Assembly (NCBI GenBank): GCA_964617665.1
Contig: CAZUAH010000074.1
Span: forward strand, 1-38,955
Origin: JADHUC01 sp964617665
GTDB lineage: Bacteria; Planctomycetota; Planctomycetia; Pirellulales; Pirellulaceae
Length of the DNA: 38,955 nucleotides
Reading direction: 5' to 3'
Below, piece by piece: positions 8,435 to 17,252 of the stretch. Made by a program: the position numbers and the translations under genes. Every line of letters begins with the position of its first letter. Position 1 is the first letter of the stretch. The notes below the pieces were generated by a model. The model was not told the origin of the DNA and made no database searches. It saw only the letters and a program-made list of their open reading frames with translations.

Positions 8435-8463
8435 GCCGGTGATTCGTGCCAGCTACCACCGGC
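8435..8463 (-). terminator. Stem-loop at the end of the porin gene
   Basis: GCCGGTG at 8435-8441 pairs with CACCGGC at 8457-8463 around a 15-base loop. The stem begins inside the porin stop codon on the minus strand. No run of T follows, so this would be a weak or factor-assisted terminator, or a 3' end stabiliser. Confidence 0.35.
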
Positions 8464-9839
8464 TAGAAATCAATGATGACGTCAAAGGCTGCCGTAAGCT
8501 GGTCGTCTTCGGCGAAGAAGGAGAACGGCCCGCCGACGCCGAAGACGGGACTTTCGGTGTCGGACCAGTCCCAGCGGATTTCGGGACGCACGATTACGTC
8601 ACGCCACGGAAACCAGTTCGCGCCTGCAGTCAGAGCGTAATAGTTGCCGCCGTTCACCAGCGGGGATCCAGTGGCCAGATCCAACACGCGGGAGTGGTCC
8701 TGGTCTCGGAACCACTCGAAGCGAACGCCGAACGACCAGCACTCGTTCAATTCGTACCGCAAGTACTGATTGATGCCGTACCACTTTGCCGCATTGAACG
8801 TGCCTCCAGAGAACTCGCCGTCCTGTTCGACACCAAAGTCGTGCTGGAATACGTATTGCAGTCGGTCAGTGACTTGTCGAGTCAACACAACGGTGGACAG
8901 CGTCACATTTTGCGCATTGGTCGGCCCGGGAAAAAATGCGGGGCTGTTGACGCCGGGCGGTCCGTCTTCGCCTGTGTGCACCATCCAAGCCAGCGATGTG
9001 CATCCGTCGTTGGCTTCCCATTCCACACCGGCCAAGAGGCCCCACTGGTCACGACTACTATCGAAGCTGTTCCAACCCACCGTTCCGCCGACCAGCAATT
9101 GCAGATTCCTGGATACTCGGCAATTCGCCACGGCCCCAGTCAAGGTCAAGGGTTCGCCGTATTGCAGAGCATACGAGTGCGAGTAGAAGAAGTTTTTCGA
9201 GGCCATCACCTGTTCATATCCCAGTGGCGAATAGAAATGGCCCAACTTGATGTTCATTCCGTCTAGAACCGGGGCGTAGACTTCGGCGTACAACTGGGGC
9301 ATGGCCAAGCCATAGAGGGCTGCCGAGCCCGGCCCTGCGCCTCGCGGGCCAGTGCCGTTCCATTGCTGGGAACCATCGGCTCGCGTTTCCAAGCCCATCG
9401 CTGTTGTGAATACGTAGTCCGTCCCGTACATCAAGTCCACGCGTCCGCCAAGACCCCAGCAGCATCCGTCCTGTGCCGCCGCTCGCTCGAGAGACAGATA
9501 GAGTTGGTTCATTTGGTACTCGTTTGCCCGATCGTTGAATGTGACGGGGAAGTTCGCGTTGTTCGGTGGTCTATCTGGGTTCCACGTAATCCCTTGAGCC
9601 AGCCAACCGCGGGCTTGGATTCCATGTTTTGCGCTGCCAAGTAGCGTCTGAAGCGAGAAGCAAGATGCACCGCAATCGCAGTAGTCTTGCGGGGCCAGGG
9701 AGTACTCGTCCAAATCCCCGACGTGCGCTCGCGCCCGCTCGTCGTCGGACACGGACAACCTAATCTGGTCGGCAAACACCGTCGTGCTGGTTGATAATAC
9801 AGCGACAGTGGCGACAAAGGCCATACAATAGGAACGCAT
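8463..9839 (-). CDS. Outer-membrane beta-barrel porin, BBP2/OmpL-like
   Basis: The precursor has 458 residues with a signal peptide (MRSYCMAFVATVAVLS, cleavage likely after VFA at about 23). The mature chain is a series of amphipathic strands rich in aromatic and small residues and ends in phenylalanine (FDVIIDF), as outer-membrane barrels do. Motifs such as GWLAQGITWNPDRPPNNANFP, LGHFYSPLGYE and WKYGIN-like strand pairs fit the putative beta-barrel porin-2 family (formerly DUF1597), which is abundant in planctomycetes. The region around residues 50-62 has several cysteines (CDCGASC), which probably form disulfides near the mature N-terminus. A GAGGG ribosome-binding site precedes the ATG at 9839. 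It is likely a general diffusion pore. No substrate is indicated. Confidence 0.85.
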   Translation of the reverse strand: MRSYCMAFVATVAVLSTSTTVFADQIRLSVSDDERARAHVGDLDEYSLAPQDYCDCGASCFSLQTLLGSAKHGIQARGWLAQGITWNPDRPPNNANFPVTFNDRANEYQMNQLYLSLERAAAQDGCCWGLGGRVDLMYGTDYVFTTAMGLETRADGSQQWNGTGPRGAGPGSAALYGLAMPQLYAEVYAPVLDGMNIKLGHFYSPLGYEQVMASKNFFYSHSYALQYGEPLTLTGAVANCRVSRNLQLLVGGTVGWNSFDSSRDQWGLLAGVEWEANDGCTSLAWMVHTGEDGPPGVNSPAFFPGPTNAQNVTLSTVVLTRQVTDRLQYVFQHDFGVEQDGEFSGGTFNAAKWYGINQYLRYELNECWSFGVRFEWFRDQDHSRVLDLATGSPLVNGGNYYALTAGANWFPWRDVIVRPEIRWDWSDTESPVFGVGGPFSFFAEDDQLTAAFDVIIDF

Positions 9840-9907
9840 GGAAGAACCCTCGTGTGCTGATCATTCGCCAAATCCCGTCATATGCTGAGATTCGGCACGA
9901 GGAACAC

Positions 9908-9924
9908 AATCGGATCAACCGATT
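9908..9924. promoter_or_regulatory. Short inverted repeat upstream of the porin
   Basis: AATCGG (9908-9913) and CCGATT (9919-9924) are separated by five bases. The site is about 70-85 bases upstream of the porin start and 137 bases downstream of the giant gene's stop. It could be a regulator site or part of the giant gene's 3' end. No T-run follows in either direction. Confidence 0.25.
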
Positions 9925-10060
9925 CCTGTTCCCCCACATGACTGGTGTATCCCGCAGATCCGGTACGACCGGTATCACCGTACGTTTTTCGATCGGGTGC
10001 TGACGCAGGTGGATTCCGTGCGAAGAAGCCAAACGCAAGAAGCGCGAGTAATCGGGGCGT

Positions 10061-13000
10061 CTACGGTCCCCATACTCGAGCGACGTCCTCGACAAGCGTG
10101 GAAAGCAAATCGCCTTCGAGCTCGATAGGCCCCTGAACTGACCGCTCCTCGCTGAAGATTGCTTGTCGTGCCTCACCGATGTTAGCGTGGCTTTGTTCGT
10201 CAATCGTGTACCCGAAGTCGGGCTTCGATGATGAAGTGACCACGACTACTGTTTGGGCAGGCTGCGGAGCGGTGATTGGCGGTTGACTCTGCGATCGCTC
10301 AACGGCGAGCGAACCGGACCAAGCCACATTCGCCCTGCTCGGAGGCGTCGGTGCAACGGCCTCGCTCTCGGGCGACGATGCGTCGAACAGACCCGAATTG
10401 TTGGCGACTAGATCGCTGATCACCAACAGCACATCGAGCGACGAAATGCTGTAATCGCCGTTGACGTCAAGGAATGGCGGCGAAACAACGACCGACGATT
10501 CGCCTTCGCCCGTCTGTTGTTCGAAGCCGCCAATCGCAACATCGATTGTCCCGGGGCCTTGGGTATTGATGGCCTCGATTACGAGCAAGGCGTCCAGCGG
10601 TGTCACATGGTTGTCCGCGTTCACGTCGGTGGGCTGTACCGGGTTCTGAAACACCGAGAACCCCATGTCGCTTAGTCTAACGCTGGCGACGTCGCCCGAT
10701 TCGCCCATGCCCTCAGCCACACAGCCGCACCCCACCGGGCTCAGTGTCGCGCGTACCGGTACGGCGGTCCCGTCTGCGTGGTTGGTGATGATGGCGTCCA
10801 TGTCCATCGCGTCCATATGTCCATTCAAGTTCGCATCGAACTCTGCGCGGAACTGATCGACCGACAGGTCGATCCCCAACATCTGACCGAACAACTCCTG
10901 CGCCACCAGATCGAAGGCGAAGTTGCGCTGCAGCATCGCCGCCTGGGCCAGTTGCACTTCACGATTGACCACCGCATTGTCGACGAATTCGTCGTCCAAG
11001 CGACAAGCCAGATCGCCCGGCATCCTCATTTCGAGTTGGTAGCCACCGACCGTGCCACGCTGGCCGGCAACAAGCAACCGATACAAACCTGGAGCCAGAG
11101 ACGCCATCACAACGCTCTGTTTGGAACCGTCGTTCACATCCCGAATCGCGGCAATGGCCTCGACGGGAACGCCGGCGGCATCGAGGACCTGAACGGCTTC
11201 CGGATCCAGCGAGTCCGGTTCCGCCACGACGACGAAACTATATGCGCCGGGATTTGGGCCGCTTAAGACCTCCAATTCGTACTCGTCCACCTCGCCTACC
11301 GCACCGATTGAACTATATGCGAACGCAACTACGCCGGGCATACACCGGTCGACGATCGTCAACGGATGATCCTCCACCTCGCCATCCGGCGCCCAACCAC
11401 CCACGCCGAGATTGCCTGCGGTGCTCAAGCGGAACCGGGCAAATGTTCTTCCCTCCTTGGCCCAATTCGGTACGTCAAAGACGATCGCATTATCACCCTC
11501 GACAACACCTCGGCTATCGGCAATCCGCTCCGTCTGCTCGTCCCAATTGCCATCGCGATCGAAGTCGATCCAAGCATCCAGCTTTGCTCCGTCCGGAGCA
11601 TTCTGCACGTTTACGGTCACAACGGTTTCCAGTTGCCCGACGGCAATCGGCCCAAAGGTCACGCCATCTTCGTCGTCCACGGGTGGAACAACCGTCACGG
11701 TCACCGTGGCCACGTCCGTCCCGTCGTTTCCGTCGCTAATCGTGTAGTCAAATATCTCTTGGCCGGTGAACCCCGGAGCCGGCGTGTACAGAAGATACAA
11801 GCCGTTCTGGCCTATTGCCACGCTTCCCGCCAGCGGCTGCGTGACCCTGGTCACCAGCAATTGGCCGTTTTCGCCATCGGAGTCGTTCGCCAATACGTCG
11901 ATCGCATTCGCCGCCGAGTCTTTGTCAACGGTTGCCACGTCGTCCACGGCTTCCACGTCCGGGTTTTCGACTGTCACGATTACCGTCGCGTGGTCGACGC
12001 CTCCTCTGCCGTCGCTGATGGTATAGTCAAACGTCTCTTGGCCGGTGAAGCCCACTGCCGGCGTGTATAAAAGATGCGTCCCATTTTGAGCCACCTCTAC
12101 CGTTCCACCGTTGCTTGGATCTCCGCCACTCGTGATTCGCAGCGTCTCGTCGTAATCCGGCAGGACGACGTCGTTGCCCAATACGTTTAGGAAATTGTCA
12201 CGGCTATCTTGGCTAACGGTAAAAGCGTCGTCCACGGCAGTAGGATCGTCATTCACGGGAAACACTTGCACGGTGACCGTCGCAGTGCTCGTCGCCTGGC
12301 CATTGCTGATCGTGTAGGTGAACGTCTCCTCGCCATAGAAGTCCCGTGCCGGCGTGTAGTGCAAGACCTCTCCACCCGATATCCTCACGTCCCCGCCGCC
12401 GCTGCTTGCCCCCACGTCGATGATAGTCACCGTCCCGCCGTGTGGATTCTCGTCTCTGCCTCCTGGGTTGTTAATGACGTCCAACACATTGTTTGAACTG
12501 TCCTCGTCTACGTTGAAGATGTCATCGCGAGCGAGAAGCCCCTCACCAATGACCAATGATGTTCCCAAAATGACAACTTGCTCGGGAGGGACCTCGCCGC
12601 CGCCAAGAACCGCAATGGGGTGGTGTTCGTCGTCCGATGGAGTGCCTGTAAACTCAGTTTCGCCCACGTTCTCGGCCCTCATTGGGATCATGAACTGTAG
12701 CATTTCCTGTCCACCAAGACCTGGGAATACTGCGGGATGTCCCGGGTCCGGTTCAACTGCGGACCCAACGGTCGCCACGAGACCAAGCGTCGAAAAATCT
12801 CCCGATGGCAGCCACGAGTACTCGTCGGCGAAAATGATGTCACCAGGCCCGTTCGCGTTAGGCGACACCAGCGTGGCGTCATACTGGATGTTCACGTAGG
12901 AAGCAAAGACACCCTCCGCGATGCCCTCGCCCCGAAGATCTTGGACAAGAACACGCAGGAGAAAATCGGAGTACCGGCGAATGCTCGTGATCGCATTACC

Positions 13001-16000
13001 TTGAAGGTCTGTCGTTTCCATCCGAATCTGTACGACGGATGCACGAACGACAATCTCGATGCTCACGTCCTGCGCTGTCGCGTTTCCGGCAGGATCGGTG
13101 ACTTGAATCTGGAAAGTGTGCGTACCTACCTGGTCTTGCGTGGGAGTCCAATTCAACACACCAGTGTCCGCATGAATCGATGCGCCGACCGGGGCGTTCA
13201 CCAGTGAGTATCGACCTGAAGTTCCTTCCTCCGGGTGTTGTGCGTCATAGACCAGCGCGGCGCCAACCGTGGCGGTTGTCGGCGGTGTTGACGTAAAGGC
13301 TGGTGGTGCCATCGTGTCCACGGTGACCTGCAACTCAGCCGACCGCTCGCTTTGCACACCGGCGAGTGTTTGGCGTGCAGTCAAGGCGTGCACGCCATCG
13401 TCCAGAACGTCGGTTGTTATATCGATATCGCTGTTCGCGACGCCTTGGCCTACTATGGTATCGCCGTCGAGAATCTCTACCACTGCGCCCGGCGCTGCAT
13501 TCGACACGCGTACCACGACCTGGGGAAGGTTGGTGATGTTGTCGTCCGGAATGTTCGAATCGGAAGCAGGCAACAGGTCGAGCGATAGCACGCCGAGCAC
13601 TTCGATCGTGACAAGCTGTTGATCCCATGTGTCCGCTGTATCGGACCCATTCAGCGCACGCACGCCGACCAGAACCTCCAATTCCCCGGCGAAGCCATCC
13701 GGTGGCGTCACCGTGACCAACCCCGTGTCGTTGTTGATGTCAAGCTGAGAATTGACGCGTCCTGAGGTCACCGCGTGATAGAATACGGGGTCGCCTTCGA
13801 CGTCGATGGCGGACAACTGAATCTGCGCCGGCGTGTTGAGCGGCGTGACGATCCGGCCGATGTCTTCGAGAAAAGGCCCACCGTTTGCGCCGCCATTCTC
13901 CGCAGTATCAGCCGCTACGGTGACGAGGAACGAGATCGTTGTCAGGTTGCCAGTGGCGTCTTCCGCAGTGACCGTAACGGTGAACTCCTGGCCGACGGCC
14001 GCCTGGCCGGCCTTGAGCATGAGCACGGCGTTTTCCGTATCGGTGAAGATCTCAGTCGGCTTCTCGGTGTTTGCGAAAGCCGCAAGGACACCGACCTGTT
14101 TCGGAAACTCGGGACTATGAAAGCCGCCCAGATCGACGACTGGCTCCACCTGGATGTCGCGAAGCAAGTCAAAACCTTCCACCAGTTGCCCGGCCGCGGA
14201 ATGATTGAAATCCAAATGCCTGGTAGGCGTAAGGGTCACGAAATATGAAGCGTCGTTCGTATCATCAACTCCCTTCGCGTAGGAGAGCACACCGTCGCGG
14301 TTGTGTTGGAGGGCGACGTGAAACTGATCGTCAAACGCGCCCAGGGATGAGTTATCGCCTTGCGTCGGCGTCGCGCCGCCTCCTTGGAGGACGAAGCCGG
14401 GTTCCAGCCGATAGAAATAGCTGTCGTCGTAGAATCCCGTTTCTGTTAGTTCGACAAGCCGTTCAGTTGGCCGCGGCACACGTTGTTCGAATAACTCGAA
14501 CACCATTTCGCCCATATCCATCGTGTAGCCGCCCGCCTGGCTCACGACATTGACCCGCATGCTCCGATTTCCTTCCAGAACGTGCGCGGAAAGAGCCGAC
14601 GTGGGATCGCCGTTTGCATCCCCGACCGTCACCTCGTAGCTCAGTGGATCGCCGTTGGGATCGTATCCGTCAAGCGGCAAGTGGAGTGGCGAACCGGCAA
14701 GGACCTGGATCACTTCGTCAATCGGCTTCACCCACGGGGTGTCCGAAGTCGGGATGGCAATTCCGGATTCGGCCGAGATCTGTTCCAGCGTCAACCTGCC
14801 GACCACTCGGTTTGTGCCGCCGTTTCCATCTGGGAAATCCCACGCGGGAATGCTTGTAATGCCCGGCTCCATATCGTTTCGCGTACCGTCGGCGTTGAAG
14901 AGATCGATGTATGTGAGAAACTGAGCACCATCCTCGAACATTCTCTTCTGATCGACGCAATTGTGACACCAGCCGGCGCCGTACACTTTCACTCCGTTGG
15001 TCTCGAGAGCCTGCGCGAAAGCCACCAAATCCGGAGACTCCCCATTCTCGGCTTCAGCGCCGGATTCCCCCGCCGCGGCAGACGCGGAGAGTCGGTTCGA
15101 TCCGCCAGAGGCGACTACTTCCGTAATATCATCGGCGTCGGAATTGGCCGAATGGATGCCGTCGGCTTCCACGTCTCGATTCATCCCTAAGGTCGGACCG
15201 GCAGCGGAATGCCGTGCCCCGTCTTCCGCCAACGTGACAGGATAGGCTGCCGGTGCGTCGCCGAAATCGAGTCCGAGGTGTAAGGAAGACTCAACTTCAA
15301 TCGTGACGACCTGTTTATCCCACGTGTCGGCCGTATTGGATCCGTTCAATGCGCGCACACCGACCAGGACTTCCAAATCGCCAACGAAACCGTCCGGCGG
15401 GGTTACGGTAACAAGACCGGTAGTGTTATTGACGTCAACCTGGGTGTTCGCGGGGGTGACGTTTGGTATGGTCACCGCGGCGTAGAACACGGGATCGCCT
15501 TCGACATCGACTGCAGACAATGGAATCTCCACCGGCGTGCTGGGAGTCGTGACAAATTCGCCGATGTCTTCCAGAAAAGGACCGCCGTTCGCGCCGCCAT
15601 TTTCCGGTGTGTCGGCCGCCACGATCACGTCGAACGACATCGTTGTCTGGTTATTGGCTGTATCCTCGGCAGTTACCGTGATGGTGAACTCCTGGCCCAC
15701 GGCAGCCTGGTCTGCCTTGAGCATGACAACGGCATTCTCTGTGTCGGTAAAGATCTCCGTCGGTTCCTTTGTGCCGGCAAAAGCCGCCAACACGCCGATC
15801 TGCTTTGCGAACTCAGGACTGTTGAAACCGCCCATGTCGACGACCGGTTCCGCCTCGATGGCTGTGAGCACATCGGAGCCTTCCACCAATTGCCCAGCCA
15901 CCGAATGATTGAAATCAAGAAATCTGGACGGGGCGAGGGTCACGAAATACTGTGCGTCGTTGGTGTCGTCTCCAGCCTTGGCATAGGACAGGATGCCGTC

Positions 16001-16831
16001 CCGGTTGTGTTGGAGGTCGACGTGGAACTGATCATCGAAATTACCCAGAGTCGAACCGCCGCCCTGCGTCGGTGTCTGGCCGCCGCCTTGCAGAACGAAG
16101 CCATGCTCGAGCCGATGGTAGTAGCTGTCGTCGTAGTGCCCCGATTCCGTCAATTGGGCGAGCCGCTCGGTAGGACGCGGGGCACGTTGTTCAAACAGTT
16201 CGAATACCAATTCGCCCATGTTCAACGTGTAGCCACCCGCTTGGCTCACGATATTGACGCGCATGCTCCGATTGCCCTCAAGAACCTCTCCCGTTACCAG
16301 GGACGTGGCATTTCCGTTCACGTCGGTGACGGTCACCGTGTAGTCCAACGGGTCGCCATTTGGATCGTAACCGTCAAGCGGGACGTGGAGAGGCGAGCCA
16401 GAGAGGACTTGGACCAACTCGCCGATCGGCTTCACCCACGGGTCGTCTGATTGCGGGATGGCGATGCCTGATTCCGCCGAGATCTGATCGAGCGTCAACT
16501 TGCCGGTTACCTGATTCACACCGCCGCTTCCGTCAGGAAACTCCCACACAGGGATACTTGTGAGGTCCGGTCTTATCGCATTGCGCGTACCATCCGCGTC
16601 GAAAAGGTCGATGCCCTGGAGAAACTGTGCACCATCCTCAAAGAGCTCTTTTTGATCGACGCAGTTGTGGCACCACCCAGCTCCGTACAACTTCACGTCG
16701 TTCAGAGTGAGGAGCTCGGCGAACCCTACCAAATCGTTGGCTAGCAACGTTCGAGATTCCAACGTCTCGAACCGTAGACCGAAACGGCGGACCTTCTTTG
16801 TCGGTCGGGGCCGGGGATGTCTTCTGGTCAT
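10061..16831 (-). CDS. Giant secreted protein with two thioredoxin-like/cyclophilin blocks, cadherin-like, GEVED and dockerin modules
   Basis: This 2,256-residue protein opens with a basic segment and FETLESRTLLA, the planctomycete extracellular N-terminal motif. Domains in order: a thioredoxin-like domain with WCHNC (53-57); a cyclophilin prolyl isomerase (about 190-340, Arg240, FVLQGGG, YFVTL, LDFNH); Ig/cadherin-like modules (350-512); the first half of a GEVED module (521-570); a second thioredoxin-like domain (WCHNC 621-625) and second cyclophilin (755-905, Arg808); further Ig-like modules (980-1262); a cohesin-like region (1265-1425); three cadherin-like tandem repeats (1431-1715); the second half of GEVED (1716-1826); a PPC-like domain; and calcium-binding dockerin-type repeats (about 1997-2020, 2067-2090, 2120-2142). 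Both cyclophilins keep the catalytic arginine and histidine. Cell-surface or extracellular folding, adhesion or scaffold assembly are possible roles. The gene stands alone, divergent from the DUF418 gene. Confidence 0.88.
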   Translation of the reverse strand: MTRRHPRPRPTKKVRRFGLRFETLESRTLLANDLVGFAELLTLNDVKLYGAGWCHNCVDQKELFEDGAQFLQGIDLFDADGTRNAIRPDLTSIPVWEFPDGSGGVNQVTGKLTLDQISAESGIAIPQSDDPWVKPIGELVQVLSGSPLHVPLDGYDPNGDPLDYTVTVTDVNGNATSLVTGEVLEGNRSMRVNIVSQAGGYTLNMGELVFELFEQRAPRPTERLAQLTESGHYDDSYYHRLEHGFVLQGGGQTPTQGGGSTLGNFDDQFHVDLQHNRDGILSYAKAGDDTNDAQYFVTLAPSRFLDFNHSVAGQLVEGSDVLTAIEAEPVVDMGGFNSPEFAKQIGVLAAFAGTKEPTEIFTDTENAVVMLKADQAAVGQEFTITVTAEDTANNQTTMSFDVIVAADTPENGGANGGPFLEDIGEFVTTPSTPVEIPLSAVDVEGDPVFYAAVTIPNVTPANTQVDVNNTTGLVTVTPPDGFVGDLEVLVGVRALNGSNTADTWDKQVVTIEVESSLHLGLDFGDAPAAYPVTLAEDGARHSAAGPTLGMNRDVEADGIHSANSDADDITEVVASGGSNRLSASAAAGESGAEAENGESPDLVAFAQALETNGVKVYGAGWCHNCVDQKRMFEDGAQFLTYIDLFNADGTRNDMEPGITSIPAWDFPDGNGGTNRVVGRLTLEQISAESGIAIPTSDTPWVKPIDEVIQVLAGSPLHLPLDGYDPNGDPLSYEVTVGDANGDPTSALSAHVLEGNRSMRVNVVSQAGGYTMDMGEMVFELFEQRVPRPTERLVELTETGFYDDSYFYRLEPGFVLQGGGATPTQGDNSSLGAFDDQFHVALQHNRDGVLSYAKGVDDTNDASYFVTLTPTRHLDFNHSAAGQLVEGFDLLRDIQVEPVVDLGGFHSPEFPKQVGVLAAFANTEKPTEIFTDTENAVLMLKAGQAAVGQEFTVTVTAEDATGNLTTISFLVTVAADTAENGGANGGPFLEDIGRIVTPLNTPAQIQLSAIDVEGDPVFYHAVTSGRVNSQLDINNDTGLVTVTPPDGFAGELEVLVGVRALNGSDTADTWDQQLVTIEVLGVLSLDLLPASDSNIPDDNITNLPQVVVRVSNAAPGAVVEILDGDTIVGQGVANSDIDITTDVLDDGVHALTARQTLAGVQSERSAELQVTVDTMAPPAFTSTPPTTATVGAALVYDAQHPEEGTSGRYSLVNAPVGASIHADTGVLNWTPTQDQVGTHTFQIQVTDPAGNATAQDVSIEIVVRASVVQIRMETTDLQGNAITSIRRYSDFLLRVLVQDLRGEGIAEGVFASYVNIQYDATLVSPNANGPGDIIFADEYSWLPSGDFSTLGLVATVGSAVEPDPGHPAVFPGLGGQEMLQFMIPMRAENVGETEFTGTPSDDEHHPIAVLGGGEVPPEQVVILGTSLVIGEGLLARDDIFNVDEDSSNNVLDVINNPGGRDENPHGGTVTIIDVGASSGGGDVRISGGEVLHYTPARDFYGEETFTYTISNGQATSTATVTVQVFPVNDDPTAVDDAFTVSQDSRDNFLNVLGNDVVLPDYDETLRITSGGDPSNGGTVEVAQNGTHLLYTPAVGFTGQETFDYTISDGRGGVDHATVIVTVENPDVEAVDDVATVDKDSAANAIDVLANDSDGENGQLLVTRVTQPLAGSVAIGQNGLYLLYTPAPGFTGQEIFDYTISDGNDGTDVATVTVTVVPPVDDEDGVTFGPIAVGQLETVVTVNVQNAPDGAKLDAWIDFDRDGNWDEQTERIADSRGVVEGDNAIVFDVPNWAKEGRTFARFRLSTAGNLGVGGWAPDGEVEDHPLTIVDRCMPGVVAFAYSSIGAVGEVDEYELEVLSGPNPGAYSFVVVAEPDSLDPEAVQVLDAAGVPVEAIAAIRDVNDGSKQSVVMASLAPGLYRLLVAGQRGTVGGYQLEMRMPGDLACRLDDEFVDNAVVNREVQLAQAAMLQRNFAFDLVAQELFGQMLGIDLSVDQFRAEFDANLNGHMDAMDMDAIITNHADGTAVPVRATLSPVGCGCVAEGMGESGDVASVRLSDMGFSVFQNPVQPTDVNADNHVTPLDALLVIEAINTQGPGTIDVAIGGFEQQTGEGESSVVVSPPFLDVNGDYSISSLDVLLVISDLVANNSGLFDASSPESEAVAPTPPSRANVAWSGSLAVERSQSQPPITAPQPAQTVVVVTSSSKPDFGYTIDEQSHANIGEARQAIFSEERSVQGPIELEGDLLSTLVEDVARVWGP
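13598..16735 (-). repeat. Intragenic duplication of a 480-residue block
   Basis: Residues 33-512 (16735 down to 15296) and 601-1078 (15031 down to 13598) of the giant protein are copies of each other at a constant spacing of 568 residues (1,704 bases). The copies are alike along the whole thioredoxin-like, cyclophilin and two Ig-like modules. Shared stretches include YGAGWCHNCVDQK, LDGYDPNGDPL, VLEGNRSMRVN, NGGANGGPFLEDIG and VTVTPPDGF. The differences are scattered substitutions and a few small indels, so the duplication is not recent, but it is clearly tandem in origin. Confidence 0.9.
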
Positions 16832-17106
16832 GGCAATCGCTCGTATCTAGTTATGCTGGTCAAAGTATCGTGGTGCGTCTTTCTCAAGGAGCCAGTCGCG
16901 ACTCGGGGGCGTCCGGAGCTTGAAGACGAACCCCTGGCCTCTACGACATCGGCAGGCCACGCCAAGGCGGCTCGCCCAATAGACATAATCGCTGGCGTAC
17001 CACACGGCGACGATGTGGCCGCAGTGCGATTCACCGGGGGGGCAGGCAATACGAACACGCAGGCTGTCTCCATCGTGATCCCGCCCCGAACGGCGAAAAG
17101 GACTCA

Positions 17107-17123
17107 TGGTATCCCAGATACCA
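17107..17123. promoter_or_regulatory. Perfect 17-bp palindrome, possible operator
   Basis: Seven bases (TGGTATC) and their exact complement (GATACCA) flank CCA. The site lies about 60 bases upstream of the promoter-like sequence for the DUF418 operon, in a divergent intergenic region. That fits a repressor or activator site, but no matching regulator gene is nearby. Confidence 0.3.
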
Positions 17124-17183
17124 ACGCTTTGGGATGATTGGTTAAATTGCGTAAAGCCCATTCTAGGTTCAGATGGCGGGGAA

Positions 17184-17212
17184 TTGAACCGTCATGATTG
17201 GCATTTTATCAT
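17184..17212 (+). promoter_or_regulatory. Sigma70-like promoter for the DUF418-amidohydrolase operon
   Basis: TTGAAC at 17184-17189 and TATCAT at 17207-17212 are separated by 17 bases. The start codon follows about 40 bases downstream. The spacing is ideal. The assignment is by pattern only. Confidence 0.4.
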
Positions 17213-17252
17213 TTTCGTGGGCGGAGTTCCCTTTTCGTGATGCTCCAGTCAT

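Larger units (their letters stand above)
16832..17252. other. Divergent intergenic region between the giant gene and the DUF418 operon
   Basis: These 421 bases separate two divergent genes. Open frames exist on both strands, but none has a plausible start site or recognisable product. A 7-3-7 palindrome (TGGTATC-CCA-GATACCA) lies at 17107-17123, and a promoter-like pair lies at 17184-17212. The rest shows no structure that I can support. Confidence 0.5.

Noticed and set aside
16847..17161. 104-residue open frame on the minus strand upstream of the giant gene
   Set aside because: Composition is unlike a real protein, other frames overlap it at similar length, and no start signal is present.
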